Of a stretch of DNA of 64,000 nt, positions 43,940-56,400 are shown piece by piece. Position 1 is the first letter of the stretch, and each line of letters starts with the position of its first letter. The notes under the pieces were generated by a model. It was not told where the DNA came from. It did not search any database and saw only the letters and a program-made list of their open reading frames with translations. Source of the DNA: Pseudoalteromonas luteoviolacea H33-S (lineage in GTDB: Bacteria > Pseudomonadota > Gammaproteobacteria > Enterobacterales > Alteromonadaceae); contig NZ_AUXY01000086.1 of assembly GCF_001625695.1 (NCBI RefSeq), positions 1 through 64,000 on the forward strand, given 5' to 3'. Both the position numbers and the translations under genes were made by a program.

Positions 43940-44467
43940 ATGAGTGATGCATATTTAGGTGAAATTCGTATGTTTGCAGGCGTGTATTCACCATACCACT
44001 GGTCATACTGTGCAGGCCAGCTACAAGCGATAACGGATAACGAATCTTTATTTAGTCTATTGGGTAGTAATTATGGTGGTGATGGGCGAACCACTTATGG
44101 CCTTCCAGACATGCGAGGGCGAATACCAGTAGGTGACGGGCAGGGGCCAGGCCTGACAAATCGAGTGATAGGTCAGCGGTATGGTGTTGAACAAGTTGTG
44201 TTGTCGACCTCACAATTACCAGCACACAGTCACCCCGTACAAATAACTAGTGCGACGTCTGAGTTACAAGCCCCAGTTGATGGTCAATCTTATATTGGTA
44301 GCGAGTTACATTTTTTACCTGATTCTACCGCAGGGTTAGAAACGAACCCATTCAGCGCTCGAGCCATAGGCACAACCGGTGGTGATGAAGCGCACGAAAA
44401 CAGAATGCCTATGCTGTATCTCGGTTTTATTATTTGTATGAACGGTTTGTACCCGTCTCGAAATTAA
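43940..44467 (+). CDS. Tail-collar domain protein 2 (MdpB-like)
   Basis: This 175-residue paralogue has the Tail_Collar block GEIRMFAGVYSPYHWSYCAGQLQAI, SLFSLLGSNYGGDGRTTYGLPDMRGRIPV, and the C-terminal ending LGFIICMNGLYPSRN. It has no signal peptide. The AAAGGAG ribosome binding site is optimal and the gap to the previous gene is 15 bases. It is a classical family member, closer to typical MdpB than copy 1. Confidence 0.93.
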   Translation: MSDAYLGEIRMFAGVYSPYHWSYCAGQLQAITDNESLFSLLGSNYGGDGRTTYGLPDMRGRIPVGDGQGPGLTNRVIGQRYGVEQVVLSTSQLPAHSHPVQITSATSELQAPVDGQSYIGSELHFLPDSTAGLETNPFSARAIGTTGGDEAHENRMPMLYLGFIICMNGLYPSRN

Positions 44468-44479
44468 AGGAGTATTGAA

Positions 44480-45028
44480 ATGGATCCATTTATTGGTCAA
44501 GTTGATATGTTGCCATATGCCTTCGCTCCGGTTAGTTATGCGTTTTGTGATGGCCAGTTTGTTGATATTTCGCAAAATCAGGCACTGTTTGCTGTGATTG
44601 GTACTACTTATGGCGGCAATGGACAGACAAATATGCAGCTACCAGATTTGCAAGGCAGAAGCCCAACCATGTTTGGTACTGGGCCTGGTCTTTCCCCTGG
44701 CGATCTTGGTAATCGGGTTGGGTTACCGGATGTTGTGTTAATGGAGAGTGAGCTTCCATCACATACTCATGAGTTATATGCAGGTAAAACCATCAAAGAT
44801 GGTCTGGTTGATCGCTCCAATGGCACTGGTTTGTTATCTGCGGCAAGAGCCACCACTGGTGGTGTCGCTCGTGTATATTCTTCGGATGATTTGGGAGGCT
44901 CAAACATTACTTTGAATCCTCAAGCGATATTGAGTAATGGGCAAAATCAAGCGCATGAAAATAGACAACCATACCTTGCTGTACAATTTTGTTTGTGTAT
45001 GGATGGTATTTTTCCTCCTAGGAGTTAA
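44480..45028 (+). CDS. Tail-collar domain protein 3 (MdpB-like)
   Basis: This 182-residue paralogue has GQVDMLPYAFAPVSYAFCDGQFVDIS, ALFAVIGTTYGGNGQTNMQLPDLQGRSPTMFG, a His-containing loop (ELPSHTHELYAG), and the ending VQFCLCMDGIFPPRS. It has no signal peptide. An AAAGGAG ribosome binding site lies 7 bases before the ATG, 12 bases after copy 2. All three copies keep one Cys in the first block, and copies 2 and 3 have another in the last strand. Three different paralogues suggest a hetero-oligomer. Confidence 0.93.
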   Translation: MDPFIGQVDMLPYAFAPVSYAFCDGQFVDISQNQALFAVIGTTYGGNGQTNMQLPDLQGRSPTMFGTGPGLSPGDLGNRVGLPDVVLMESELPSHTHELYAGKTIKDGLVDRSNGTGLLSAARATTGGVARVYSSDDLGGSNITLNPQAILSNGQNQAHENRQPYLAVQFCLCMDGIFPPRS

Positions 45029-45042
45029 GAGAGCAGTTAGCG

Positions 45043-46176
45043 GTGAAATTATTGGGCTGTTTTTTAATTCTATTCGCATTTGGGGTTGTCGCTGACACCC
45101 CCAATAGACCCTTCATTACTTTTAAAAATGACCTTGAAGAAATTAGGTTATACCCATCACCTCAAACGGATATCTATAGCAGCAATATTGGATTAGATTT
45201 TTATTTAAATTACAAACTTATTGCTCAAATCGATAAACAAAAAGCACATGGCATTGAGTCGATAGCGCCAATCCAAATACTTGCGGAAAATGTAGAGAGT
45301 GCAACCGTTCTAATATCATCTGCACCGACACAGTTTTTATCTGTTTATGAACAGCTAAAGCAATTAAGTGGAGTGGTGAATATACAGCCTGATTTTGCAA
45401 TTGCGCGTGCACATGAACAAGCTGAACAAGCACCTAATAGTATATTGAAAGCGCAACAAGTGAGGCAGCTTCACAGGCATCAGTGTCTTTCGTCTTATCA
45501 TCCAAAACGTATAGCAATTATTGATGACGGGTTGAGTTTATCAGAGCCTGCGCTTTCAACGTTTAATGTATTACTCGCATACGATGCAGATCATCAGCAT
45601 TTGCTATCTAATAGCGAGGGCACAAGAGGCCATGGCAGCATGGTTGCGAATGTTATAGCGAGCAATCTTAAGTCACAGGCAATTGGCCAAAGCGCTCCCG
45701 CAGCTGAATTGGTGAGTATTCAGCAAGCCAGCACCTTAAATTCGGCCATGATTTTGGCATTCAGTGTGTCTCAAAAAATGCAGGTAGACATCATTAATAG
45801 CAGTTGGACATTGCCTTTTGTTTCTGAGTTTCTGGCTAATGTGATCCGCGATGGGCTAACTGAAGGGGGCATTTCTTACATAATCGTATCTGCAGGCAAC
45901 CATTCACAGGATGCTTGTGTGAGTAATAAGCTGTCGTTGATAAAAGGTGTAACAACAGTTGGTGCATTATCTCTAGATGGAACAATTGCACCGTTTTCAA
46001 ATTACGGCCGGTGCGTCGATGTTTATGCACCAGGCGTATTTTCCAAAAAAGAACAAGGTTTAAATCTCACTATACATGGGACGTCTTCGGCTGCAGCTTG
46101 GGTCACCGGAGAAGTGTCACACCTGTTAGGCTGTGGCCTGACAAACAATGAAATTAAACTCAATAACAATTATTAA
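45043..46176 (+). CDS. Secreted subtilisin-like (S8) serine protease
   Basis: This 377-residue protease has a signal peptide (cleavage near VVA, about 17), an N-terminal pro-region (to about 150) and a complete catalytic set. These are D161 in IAIIDDG, H197 in TRGHGSMVA, oxyanion N286 in SAGNHS, and S348 in HGTSSAA. Family members cleave secreted proteins. The domain is short after the Ser motif and has no C-terminal anchor. The start is GTG with AGAGAG upstream. Placed between the collar genes and the adhesin gene, it may mature one of them. Confidence 0.92.
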   Translation: MKLLGCFLILFAFGVVADTPNRPFITFKNDLEEIRLYPSPQTDIYSSNIGLDFYLNYKLIAQIDKQKAHGIESIAPIQILAENVESATVLISSAPTQFLSVYEQLKQLSGVVNIQPDFAIARAHEQAEQAPNSILKAQQVRQLHRHQCLSSYHPKRIAIIDDGLSLSEPALSTFNVLLAYDADHQHLLSNSEGTRGHGSMVANVIASNLKSQAIGQSAPAAELVSIQQASTLNSAMILAFSVSQKMQVDIINSSWTLPFVSEFLANVIRDGLTEGGISYIIVSAGNHSQDACVSNKLSLIKGVTTVGALSLDGTIAPFSNYGRCVDVYAPGVFSKKEQGLNLTIHGTSSAAAWVTGEVSHLLGCGLTNNEIKLNNNY

Positions 46177-46229
46177 GCTCGTTTGATTTTTAAACAGAGA
46201 CTGCGCGCTGTTAACTAAGGAGTAAAGGC

Positions 46230-47417
46230 ATGCAAGGGTATCGTGAACAGGGTTATGGAAGTACAGGTGATGAGACAGACCTCGTCAATATTGACTTTGC
46301 GAGTGAATATAGTGAGAACTTTCCTAAGATCTTACAAGCTTTAGGGGTTTCACTGGCTGTGTCTAGCTATCAATCACATGCTGTGATGCTGCTTAGAAGC
46401 CGAGGAACGGCACTGAATTGCAGTGTAAAAAAGTTTGTCAGGCCAATGGGTGTCTGTGTTAGTGAAGATAGACTTTTAGTCAGTACCGTGAATCGAATTG
46501 TGAACTTTAAAGCAAGCAGCATGTCTCGAAAAAGTGTACTTAGCGGTGAAGTGGACAATATTGACACTTTGGCAAGCAAATTACGAGATGAGCAACGCGA
46601 TACCGATGCATTTAAATCGCTTAGAGCAGAGCAGATCAATGCAATAAAGCAATGTGATGTCTTATTTACAGAGCGCTCTTCTTTAACGACGGGGACGCTC
46701 AACACTCACGATATCGCTTGGGGCGATGACGGCTTATGGGTCGTTAACTCAAGCTTTTCTTGTCTTGCGACGCTTTCTTCAGAATCAGGTTTTACACCTC
46801 GTTGGAAGCCGCATTTTATCAGCGAGTTAAAACCGCAAGACCGTTGCCATTTAAATGGTATGGCCATGTTAGATGGGCAACCTAAATATGTCACAACGTT
46901 CAACACCCAAGATTATCAAGATTCATGGCGAACCGAGCTAAATGGCACGTTAATGGATGTAGAAAAAAATGAAATACTCATTAGTGGACTATCGATGCCG
47001 CATTCACCAAGATGCCATGATGAGAAAGTCTACTTATGTAACTCAGGCGAAGGTGAAATACTGTGTTACGACCCAAAAACTTGTGAAAAATTAGTTTTAT
47101 GCACATTACCTGGCTTTACACGTGGACTGACATTTTATGGTGATTTGATGTTGGTCGCGACCAGTCATGTGCGTTCGTCTACCGTGGTTAATGATATACC
47201 TTTAACTAAAGCGCATACCCAAAAAGATACTGTCTGTGGCATATGGATTATTAATAAGCACAACGGTGAGATCCTATCCAAATTGCAGTTTAAAGGCGAT
47301 GTCAGCCAACTTTACGATCTTTGCATTATTCCCAACTCCACATTTCCTGAAATGATCAGTGGTGATGACGCTATTTCTGCGCATTTATATGAGTTTACGA
47401 AGGAGGAATTGAAATGA
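46230..47417 (+). CDS. TIGR03032-family protein
   Basis: This 395-residue protein has no signal peptide and shows the unmistakable TIGR03032 core. This includes FVRPMGVCV, THDIAWGDDGLWVVNSSFSCLATL, PRWKPHFISELKPQDRCHLNGMAM, LSMPHSPRCHDEKVYLCNSGEGE and LPGFTRGLTFYGD. The fold is a beta-propeller; the function is not established. AAGGAG lies 7 bases before the ATG, and its last four bases overlap the adhesin start (ATGA), so the two are translated together. A cytoplasmic role, for example acting on the nascent adhesin, is inference. Confidence 0.92.
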   Translation: MQGYREQGYGSTGDETDLVNIDFASEYSENFPKILQALGVSLAVSSYQSHAVMLLRSRGTALNCSVKKFVRPMGVCVSEDRLLVSTVNRIVNFKASSMSRKSVLSGEVDNIDTLASKLRDEQRDTDAFKSLRAEQINAIKQCDVLFTERSSLTTGTLNTHDIAWGDDGLWVVNSSFSCLATLSSESGFTPRWKPHFISELKPQDRCHLNGMAMLDGQPKYVTTFNTQDYQDSWRTELNGTLMDVEKNEILISGLSMPHSPRCHDEKVYLCNSGEGEILCYDPKTCEKLVLCTLPGFTRGLTFYGDLMLVATSHVRSSTVVNDIPLTKAHTQKDTVCGIWIINKHNGEILSKLQFKGDVSQLYDLCIIPNSTFPEMISGDDAISAHLYEFTKEELK

Positions 47418-50400
47418 AAAAACTTGATATGACGACCTCGATATTAGGGGTGATGATCCCATCACTGGTTGCTGCAAATTCTTCTTCAAATATTGCGGAT
47501 AGTTACTTCTTGCCAAATCACGAAGTGCCATCGCTTAGCTCCATACAAGTTGCAGACAGTATTCATTTTAACAACCAGCAAAGTAATAAACAGGGTGAGG
47601 TTTTTGGCATTGCTGAGCATACAAAGCTGCAACCAAATAACCAAGATGATGCAGCATCAGCTACGTTGTCTTTTTTGGCAGCGCAAGGCTTACTTGACAG
47701 CCAAGGGATGGGAGCGACTCAAGTTAATGGTGAAGTAAGTATTGCCAAAGAGCTTGCAGCATCTTGCCAAGCCTCTTTTGGTTGTACTACCGCCTATGGT
47801 AGTCAAGCCAGTTGTGAAGCTGCGCCTGGGCCTGGTGTATGGTTCCCTGATACCAATGATTGTACCGCAGCAGCCCCTGACCCGGATATTAACTTAAAAG
47901 GTAATGGTCAATCAATTACATCTGGCACGACGGCATTAAGTGCAAGCAACCATACTGATTTTGGTTCTCACCAAACAGGTGGCAGCAATTTTACTCGTAC
48001 GTTTACCATAGAAAATGTTATCGCAGCTTCTACGCTTAATTTGAGCGGCTCTCCATTGGTGAGCATTTCAGCTTCCAGTGACTTTTCAATATCTAGCCAG
48101 CCTGGCGCTAGTTCTTTAAATGGGGTAACCAGCACGACATTTGTTGTTCAGCTAGATCCGACCACGGTCGGCTCACCAAATGCAACGGTGACCATCACCA
48201 GTAATGATCCCAATGAAGGCACTTATACTTTTAAAGTCGGTGCCACAGTCACTGCGGCCAATACCGCACCTGTGGTAGATTTAGATACAGCAGCCGGTGG
48301 TAATAACAGGTCGTCCTCTTTCAGTGAGGGCAGTGGGGGGGTTGGCATTACTAACAGTGCCAGCGTCACAGATGCTGAGTCAGATACCATTAAAACGATT
48401 ACGGTTTCTCTGACAAATGACCAAGACGGGGCCTCGGAAGGACTGAGTGTCACAGGCGCGGCGCAAAATGCTTTAAATGGGGTATCGGGCAGCTCAGATA
48501 TCACCCTGCAAGATACCATTTCGATTACAGGGGCGACGGCAACACTTTCCCAAGTACAGACATTTTTAGACGCCATAACCTATAACAATACATCGTCTAC
48601 ACCTAATACAACGGCGAGAACGGTAACGGTCGTCGTCAATGATGGTACTGATAATAGTGTGTCGCGCACCTCAACGGTGAGTGTCGCGAATGTCACTTCG
48701 ACCACCTCGTCGGGTGCATCGTTCAATACCACAACTGGTGCTAATTTAAACCCCGCGATTTTATTCACCAGTGAAGATGAATCTTTAACCATAGCGCAAA
48801 CATCACATGCGACAGGATCTACAGCGGATGGTGGCGGTGGCACGGATACCTTGAATGTGTCAGATGGTGTGGATATCAGTGGACTGACGACACTGACAAA
48901 TTTTGAGACGTTAGAGGCGGCAAACAACGGTAACTTGACCTTAAGTGAGACTCAGCATGAATCGTTTAGCACTATAAATGGTGTGGGTACGAATCAGTTT
49001 ACTATCTCAAGTGCCAATGGCGATGCAGCTGTGACGGGGGATGCGGACATTGAAACCTATGTGTTAGGTGCTGCCATGACATTCACTTTGGGCAGTGCGT
49101 CGCAAAATGTCTCGGGTAGTAGTTCAAATGATGTCATTAATGTCGCAGCGCTTACACCAACAGGCACGCTTGATGCTAGTGGCGGGACAGGAGATACACT
49201 GCGTCTATCAAATGGCGCGAATATCGCGGGTGCAACTGTCTCAAATACAGAAATACTGGAATTGAACTCGGGAGCTTCGGTGACCATGACCGAAGCTCAG
49301 CATGATAGCTTTAGCTCCATTACGGCAACCGGTACAGATACGATTACCATTTCAGCAGCCACAGATGGGTTAACAGGCAATGCTGCAATAGAGTCATACG
49401 TTCTATCCGTCGGGAATACATTTACACTGGGCAGCGCTGGGCAAAACTTAACAGGGAGTGGCAACAACGATACTGTTAATGTGGGGACTCTGACCGCGAC
49501 AGGCACATTAGCAGGCGGTATTGGTACAGATACGCTTAGTGTCGGAAATGGCGGCAGTATTGCTGGTGCAACCGTTTCGGGTTTTGAAAACCTCACTTTA
49601 TCAAGTGGCGCATCCGCAACATTTAGTGCTGCACAACTTTCTCAGTTTTCAGGCACAGTCACGGCTGCTGGTACAGAGACTGTCTCTGTGACAGGCGATG
49701 GGAATCTGTCAACGGTTGCTGGCATCGAAAACTATACCATTGGCGATGACAGTACAAACACCCGCACGGTAACGGTAGCTGCTGCTGGTCATTCAGTGAC
49801 TGCGACCAGTGTCACTGATGCAGTGACTTTTGACGTTGGGACATTAACATTTACAGGTACGCTCACAGGGGAAAATACGTCCGCTGATACATTGAGCTTA
49901 TCCAATGGCGCAGACATTAGCGGCGCGACTATTTCAAATATTACTAATCTTGCCTTGGCAACTGGCGCGTCGGTGACTATGACAGCAGCGCAAAATGAGA
50001 ACTTTAGTGGCTCAATCACCGCAGGTGGTACAGAAACCATCGTTATCTCAGGTGATGGTGATATAACAACGCTCTCAGGCATAGAAAATTACACAGTAGG
50101 GGATGACTCTAGTAATACACGCACGATAAATGTAGGCGCAACAACAAGTGTTTCGGCAACATCGGTGACGGATGCAATTACTTTTAATATTGCAGGACAA
50201 AGCTTTTCGGGTTCGTTAACAGGTCAAGCGACTGCTGCCGACATCGTGTCTGCCAGTGATGGTGCAAATACAACAGGTGCAAGTTTTAGTAATGTGGGTA
50301 CATTGTCATTGGCAAGTGGTGCAACAGTAACGATTGACGTTCAAAATGTTAGTGACTTTTCAACAGCAATAAATGGTGCTGCGGGGACTGAAACGTTAAA

Positions 50401-53400
50401 TTTGGTCAGTGGTGGTACGTTTGACTTTAGTTCGACCAGTGTCTCAAGTATTGAGACCATCTCATTAGGCTCCAATAGCGTCACTTCGGTGACCATTACC
50501 GATAACTTTTCTTCAAATGGCGGGACAGTCACCGTTAGTAACTCATCAGGAGCAGCTATTAATGCTGGGGTTACCATTAACGCATCTGCGTTAGCAGGTG
50601 ATAGCTTGGTGATTTCCGCAACCGATTTAACGGGTAATGATACTTTAACAGGGGGTGACAGCGCCGACACGATAAGACCTGGCTCGGGCACAGATTCAAT
50701 AACTGGCAATGGTGGTAATGATAACTTTGTCGGTAGTGCCAGCGATTTAAATGGGGATACCATCGCGGACCTTGCTGTGGGCGATATGATCACGGTGACG
50801 GGGGTCACTGGATTAACTACGAGCAACGTCAGATTTAATGGTAATGGCACCTTGCAAGTGGACACTGATGCGACAGACTTTGCGGCAGTAGAGATTGCGT
50901 TAACCCTGACGAATTCACCAGGCGCAAGTTTAGATTTCACAGTCGCCGATAGCGGCGCGAATACAGTGATCACCTTTATTGCTGCCAACGATGTGCCTGT
51001 GTTTAGCTCACTGAATGGGTTGTCTACGTTTACAGAAAATGGCTCGGCGGTTGCCATTGATAGTGATGCGACTGTAGCAGATACGGAATTGGATGCCTTA
51101 AATGGGGGCACGGGCAACTACAATGATGCATCTTTAACCATCACCCGAAACGGTGGCGCCAATGCACAAGATGTGTTTGCAAACTTAAGTTTGCTTGGCA
51201 CGTTAACACAGGGGAGTACCTTTACTTACAATGGCACCAGTGTTGGTACTGTGACGACAAACTCGGCTGGGACGCTTGTTCTGACATTTAATACCAGCGC
51301 AACATCGGCCATTGTGGATGGCGTGATCCAATCTATTTCCTATAGCAATACATCTGATGATCCGCCTTCAAGCGTAACGCTTGATTACACATTTAACGAT
51401 GGTACGGCGAACAGTACAGGCACCAACCAGGCGGTTGTAAATATTACAGCACAGAACGATGCGCCAACTGATATCGCATTATCTGCAACGAGTATCAATC
51501 AATCGGCAACGGGGACAAGTGTGAATGTGGGCACGCTGTCGACCACGGATCTTGATAGCGCCAATGTGCATGCATATAGCCTAGTGAATAGTGGCAGTAG
51601 TGCCAGCGGTACTTGTACAAGTAATGCCGGAAACAGCAGTTTCCAAATTAGCAGCTCGAATTTACAAACTCAGTCGGCATTAAGTGCAGGGGATTATATT
51701 GTTTGTGTACAAACAAATGATGGCACGACAACATTCCAAGAGTCATTTACTATCACTGTGGTAGATAATGTCGCGCCAAACGCCCCTTCCACGCCAGATC
51801 TTGATGCAGGTTCAGACACCGGTGGTTCTAATACCGATAATGTCACATCAGATACTACGCCAACATTCAGTGGTACAGCAGAGTCTGGCAGTACGGTAAG
51901 GTTGTACAGCGATCAGTCAGGTAGCACTGTGATTGGTAGTGGCACTGCAACCGGTGGTAATTGGCAGATCACCACAAGTGCATTATCAGCAACGACTCAT
52001 GCCATTACAGCAAAGGCAACGGATGCAAGCAGTAATGAAAGTAGCGCTTCTAGTGCTTTGAATGTGACTATAGATACATCAGCACCAAACGCGCCGAGCA
52101 CGCCGGACCTGTCAGCCAGTAGTGATTCAGGTACGTCCAACACAGATAATATTACAAACGATACAACGCCAACGATCACGGGCACAGGTACTACAGGTGA
52201 CACCATTAACTTGTCTTCCAATTTAGACGGTAATATCGGTAGTACAACTGTCTCGGGTGGTGCTTGGAGTATCACATCGTCTACGTTACAAGCGGGCAGC
52301 CATACTATTTCAGCGCAGTCTGTTGATAATGCAGGTAATACGGCGAACTCTGCGAGTAATTTATCGCTGACTTTAGACACTCAAGCCCCCAGTGGGCAAA
52401 GCGTTGCCTTTGGTGATACTTTATATTCCAATACTGAAAAAACTGCGGCTTCGTTTAGCTTTAGCAGTGCCGAAGTGGGGGCAACCTACAGCTATACCAT
52501 TTCGAGTAGCAATGGCGGCACATCAGCAACGGGCAATGGCACGGTGACCTCTGCAAGCCAAACCATTTCTAATATAGATTTAAGTGCACTGAACGACGGG
52601 ACACTCACGCTGTCAGTGACGCTGACAGATACCGCAGGTAACGCAGCCACAGCGGTGACGGCGACGAGTACATTGGATACCAGCGCGCCAAGTGGTCACA
52701 GTGTGGCACTCAATGACACCAGCTATAACAGCACAGAAACAGGCAGTGCGAGCTTTAGTTTTAGCAGTGCAGAAGTGGGTGCGAGCTATACCTATACATT
52801 AAATAGCAGTAATGGCGGCACGGAAGTGACAGGCAATGGCAATATCACCAGTGCCTCACAAACTGTGAATATTGCAGATATCAGCGGGTTAAATGATGGC
52901 ACATTAACGCTGTCAGTGACGGTATCTGATGCGGCAGGCAATGCAGCCACAGCGGTAACAGACACTGCAACGCTTGATAAAACCAAGCCGACGGTAACCA
53001 CTTTCAGTGCATCAGACACTAATCTCAAAGCGGGTGAAACGTCGACGATTTCCATTGTCTTGAGCGAAGCCAGTACGACCTTTACTTCATCAGATATCAC
53101 CGTATCAGGTGGCTCACTGAGCAACTTCAGTGCGACTTCAAGCACACAATATAGCGTGCTCTTTACACCAACGGCGGATTCAGAGGCCAATGCTACATTA
53201 GACATCGCGGCAGATACCTTTAGCGATGCGGCAGGTAATAACAACACCGCAGCAACACAGCTGCCCATAACGGTGGACACCAAAGCCCCAACAGGTCACA
53301 GTGTATCACTGGGTGATACCTTATACTCCAACACAGAGAAAACAGCTGCTTCGTTTAGCTTTAGCAGTGCAGAAGTGGGGGCAACCTATAGCTATACCAT

Positions 53401-56400
53401 TTCGAGTAGCAATGGCGGCACATCAGCAACGGGCAATGGCACGGTGACCTCTGCAAGCCAAACCATTTCTAATATAGATTTAAGTGCACTGAACGACGGG
53501 ACACTCACGCTGTCAGTGACGCTGACAGATACCGCAGGTAATGCTGCATCAGCGGTCACCGCAACCAGTGAGCTGGATACATCTAGCCCATCAGTGACAA
53601 CATTCAGTGCATCAGACACGGCACTTAAGGTTGGTGAAACTGCGACGGTTACTATTGTCCTGAGTGAGTCGAGTGATAATTTCACCTTAGATGATGTGAG
53701 CGTTTCAGGAGGGGCTTTAAGCAACTTTACTGCTACTTCAGGAACACAGTATAGCGTGGTGTTCACGCCGAGTGAAAATTCAGAAGCGGACGCTACGCTT
53801 AATATTCTTGCTGACAAGTTTACCGACAGCGCTGGCAACCCAAATACAGCGGCGCAGCAAATCACCTTGAGTGTCGATACCAGTGCGCCGACAGGGCAAG
53901 CCGTCAATATAGATCAAGCACTGATCAATAGAGATAATGAGTCGGCTCTGAGTTTTAGTTTAACTGGTCTGGAGAGTTCAGGTACATTTACATACAGCAT
54001 CACAGATACAAATAATGCTTCGGTGACTGGTAATGGCAATATTACAGCTGCTACCGCGCAAGTATCCGCGATTGATGTGAGTAATCTAGCTGAAGGTACT
54101 TTGACGGTATCGGTGACTGTAACAGATGTAGCTGGAAATAGCGCAGATCCGATTTCAGACACTGTTACTAAAAAGTATAACGTGGCGCCGACCCTATCTG
54201 GCCAGCCTACAACGTCGATTGCGCAAGACCAAGCTTATAGTTTTACACCCACTTTAGTTGACCCTGATGAGCAAGATACTCACACCTACAGCATCACTAA
54301 TTTACCTAGTTGGTTGACGTTTAGTACGACGACAGGTGTGCTTTCTGGCACGCCAGCGGATGCTGATGTAGGCGAGTACAATGGCATTGTGATTTCGGTG
54401 AATGATGGCACTGATTCAGCGTCATTGGCGAGCTTTAATATTGAAGTGACCAATGTCAATGATGCGCCAAGTGGCACAGCGTTTAATTTTGCCACTCAAG
54501 AGGCTGGCACGCTGAGCGTAACTGCGCAAGCGGGCTTACTCAGCACAGCAACTGATGACGATACTGATAACGGAGATACGCTAACTGTAGAACAGGTCGC
54601 CGCTCCGTCATTTGGTCAGTTAACACTTAATACAGATGGTAGCTTTACCTATCAGCATGATGGCAGCGAAAACCATACTGATCAATTTACCTATCGTGTT
54701 AAAGATGCATCAAACGCGACATCTGATACCTATACGGTGACGATTAATGTCACGCCAGTTGCGGATGCACCAACAGCGGTGAATGACGTGTTGACCGTGA
54801 TTGAAGATAATGCAGGTAACATTGATTTATTGGCTAACGACAGCGATCCTGAGCAAGATATGGTGGCCTCCTCTGCAACGGTTGTTACGGCACCTAGCAA
54901 AGGGCGTGTGAGTCTATTAAATGGCGTTGCGACCTATACACCAAATGCCAATGAAAATGGTGTAGACACCTTCACTTATACTGTCAAAGATGCACAGCAA
55001 AACACCTCTAATACGGCGATGGTGACGGTGACTATTACCGCGGATAATGACCTCCCTGTAGCGAAAGAGTTAGTTATCGATACATCTGAGGATACTCATT
55101 CAGATCCGCTGCAAGTTCGTGCGCAGACTACGGATATAGAGGATGGTATACCAACAGGAGACTTGGCAATATCGACTCAGCCGAGTAAAGGTAGTGTTGT
55201 TATCGACCAACAGCAGGGTACATTTGTTTATCAACCTGCTGCGAATCAAACAGGTACAGATAGCTTTGCTTACACGGTAGCGGATAGCGCAGGGGCTGTA
55301 TCCGCACCGATGACAATTACCGTGAATATTGGCGCGGTAAACGATAAACCCGTAGCTGTTGCTGATAGTGTCACAACCGATGAGGATGTGAGCACTCTGT
55401 TATCGATTTTATCAAACGACAGTGATGTAGAAGATCAAGGTTTCAATGGGGCAAATATCACACTTGAGGATCAAGGTAATGGCACGGGCAGCTATGAAAA
55501 AGCCATTGTGACTATCCAAGCTGACGGACAGCTTAATATTGCGCCTGTTGCAAACCAAAATGGCACCTTCACGTTTAACTATACCCTTACTGACAGTGAA
55601 GGTTTAACCTCTGATCCTGCCCAAGTAACTGTCACTCTAACCCCAGTGAATGACGCGCCAGTGGCCGTTGATAACACTGCGAGCTTACAAGAAGAGGGCT
55701 CATTTGAAGTGAACGTCTTGGGCAATGATACGGACGTAGATGAAAATGACAGCTTTAATCTTGCTAGTGTAACTGTGGTTGATCAGCCTCAATTTGGTCA
55801 GGCGGTTGTCAATGCGCAAGGCGGGATAGTGTATACCCCGAACGAGCATTACTTTGGCGATGATACTTTTACGTATACGGTTCAAGATGCAGCGGGCGCA
55901 ACGTCTAATAAAGCCACGGTGACAATGACGGTGACCCCTGTGAATGATGCACCGATTGCGCAGGCTCAAAACCTGAATTTAGATGAAGATGGCAGTTTAC
56001 TTGTTACACTCAGTGCGACAGATCAGGAAAATGATACGCTGAGCTACCGTGTTGTCACAGGTGTGTCTAGTGGGACATTGGTGCAGCAATCAGATACAAC
56101 TTGGTTATATACACCAACATCAAATTTCAACGGGGTAGACACATTCACCTTCGTAGCAAATGATGGTACTGATGACTCTGCGGCAGCAACAGTATCTTTG
56201 ACAGTCAACGCGGTGAATGACCAACCTACGGTCACAGGGCAAGCTGTTAGCGCAGATGAAGAGACGCAGGTAAATATTACTCTCAGTGCAGAAGATATAG
56301 ATAACGATAATCTTACTTACCTACTTGTTGGTGAGCCAAGCAATGGTAGCTACTCACTCAATGGCAATGTGTTGAGCTATACAGGTAACTTAGATTACTT

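Noticed and set aside
43376..45028. Prophage or phage-tail remnant suggested by three tail-collar genes
   Set aside because: No tube, sheath, baseplate, capsid, lysis or integrase gene is nearby. The genes are short MdpB-type proteins in an operon with bacterial secreted proteins.
50630..50750. RTX toxin / type I secretion substrate suggested by a Gly/Asp repeat in the adhesin
   Set aside because: Only one short RTX-like stretch is present. The protein has an N-terminal signal peptide and a C-terminal barrel, and no ABC/HlyD genes are nearby.
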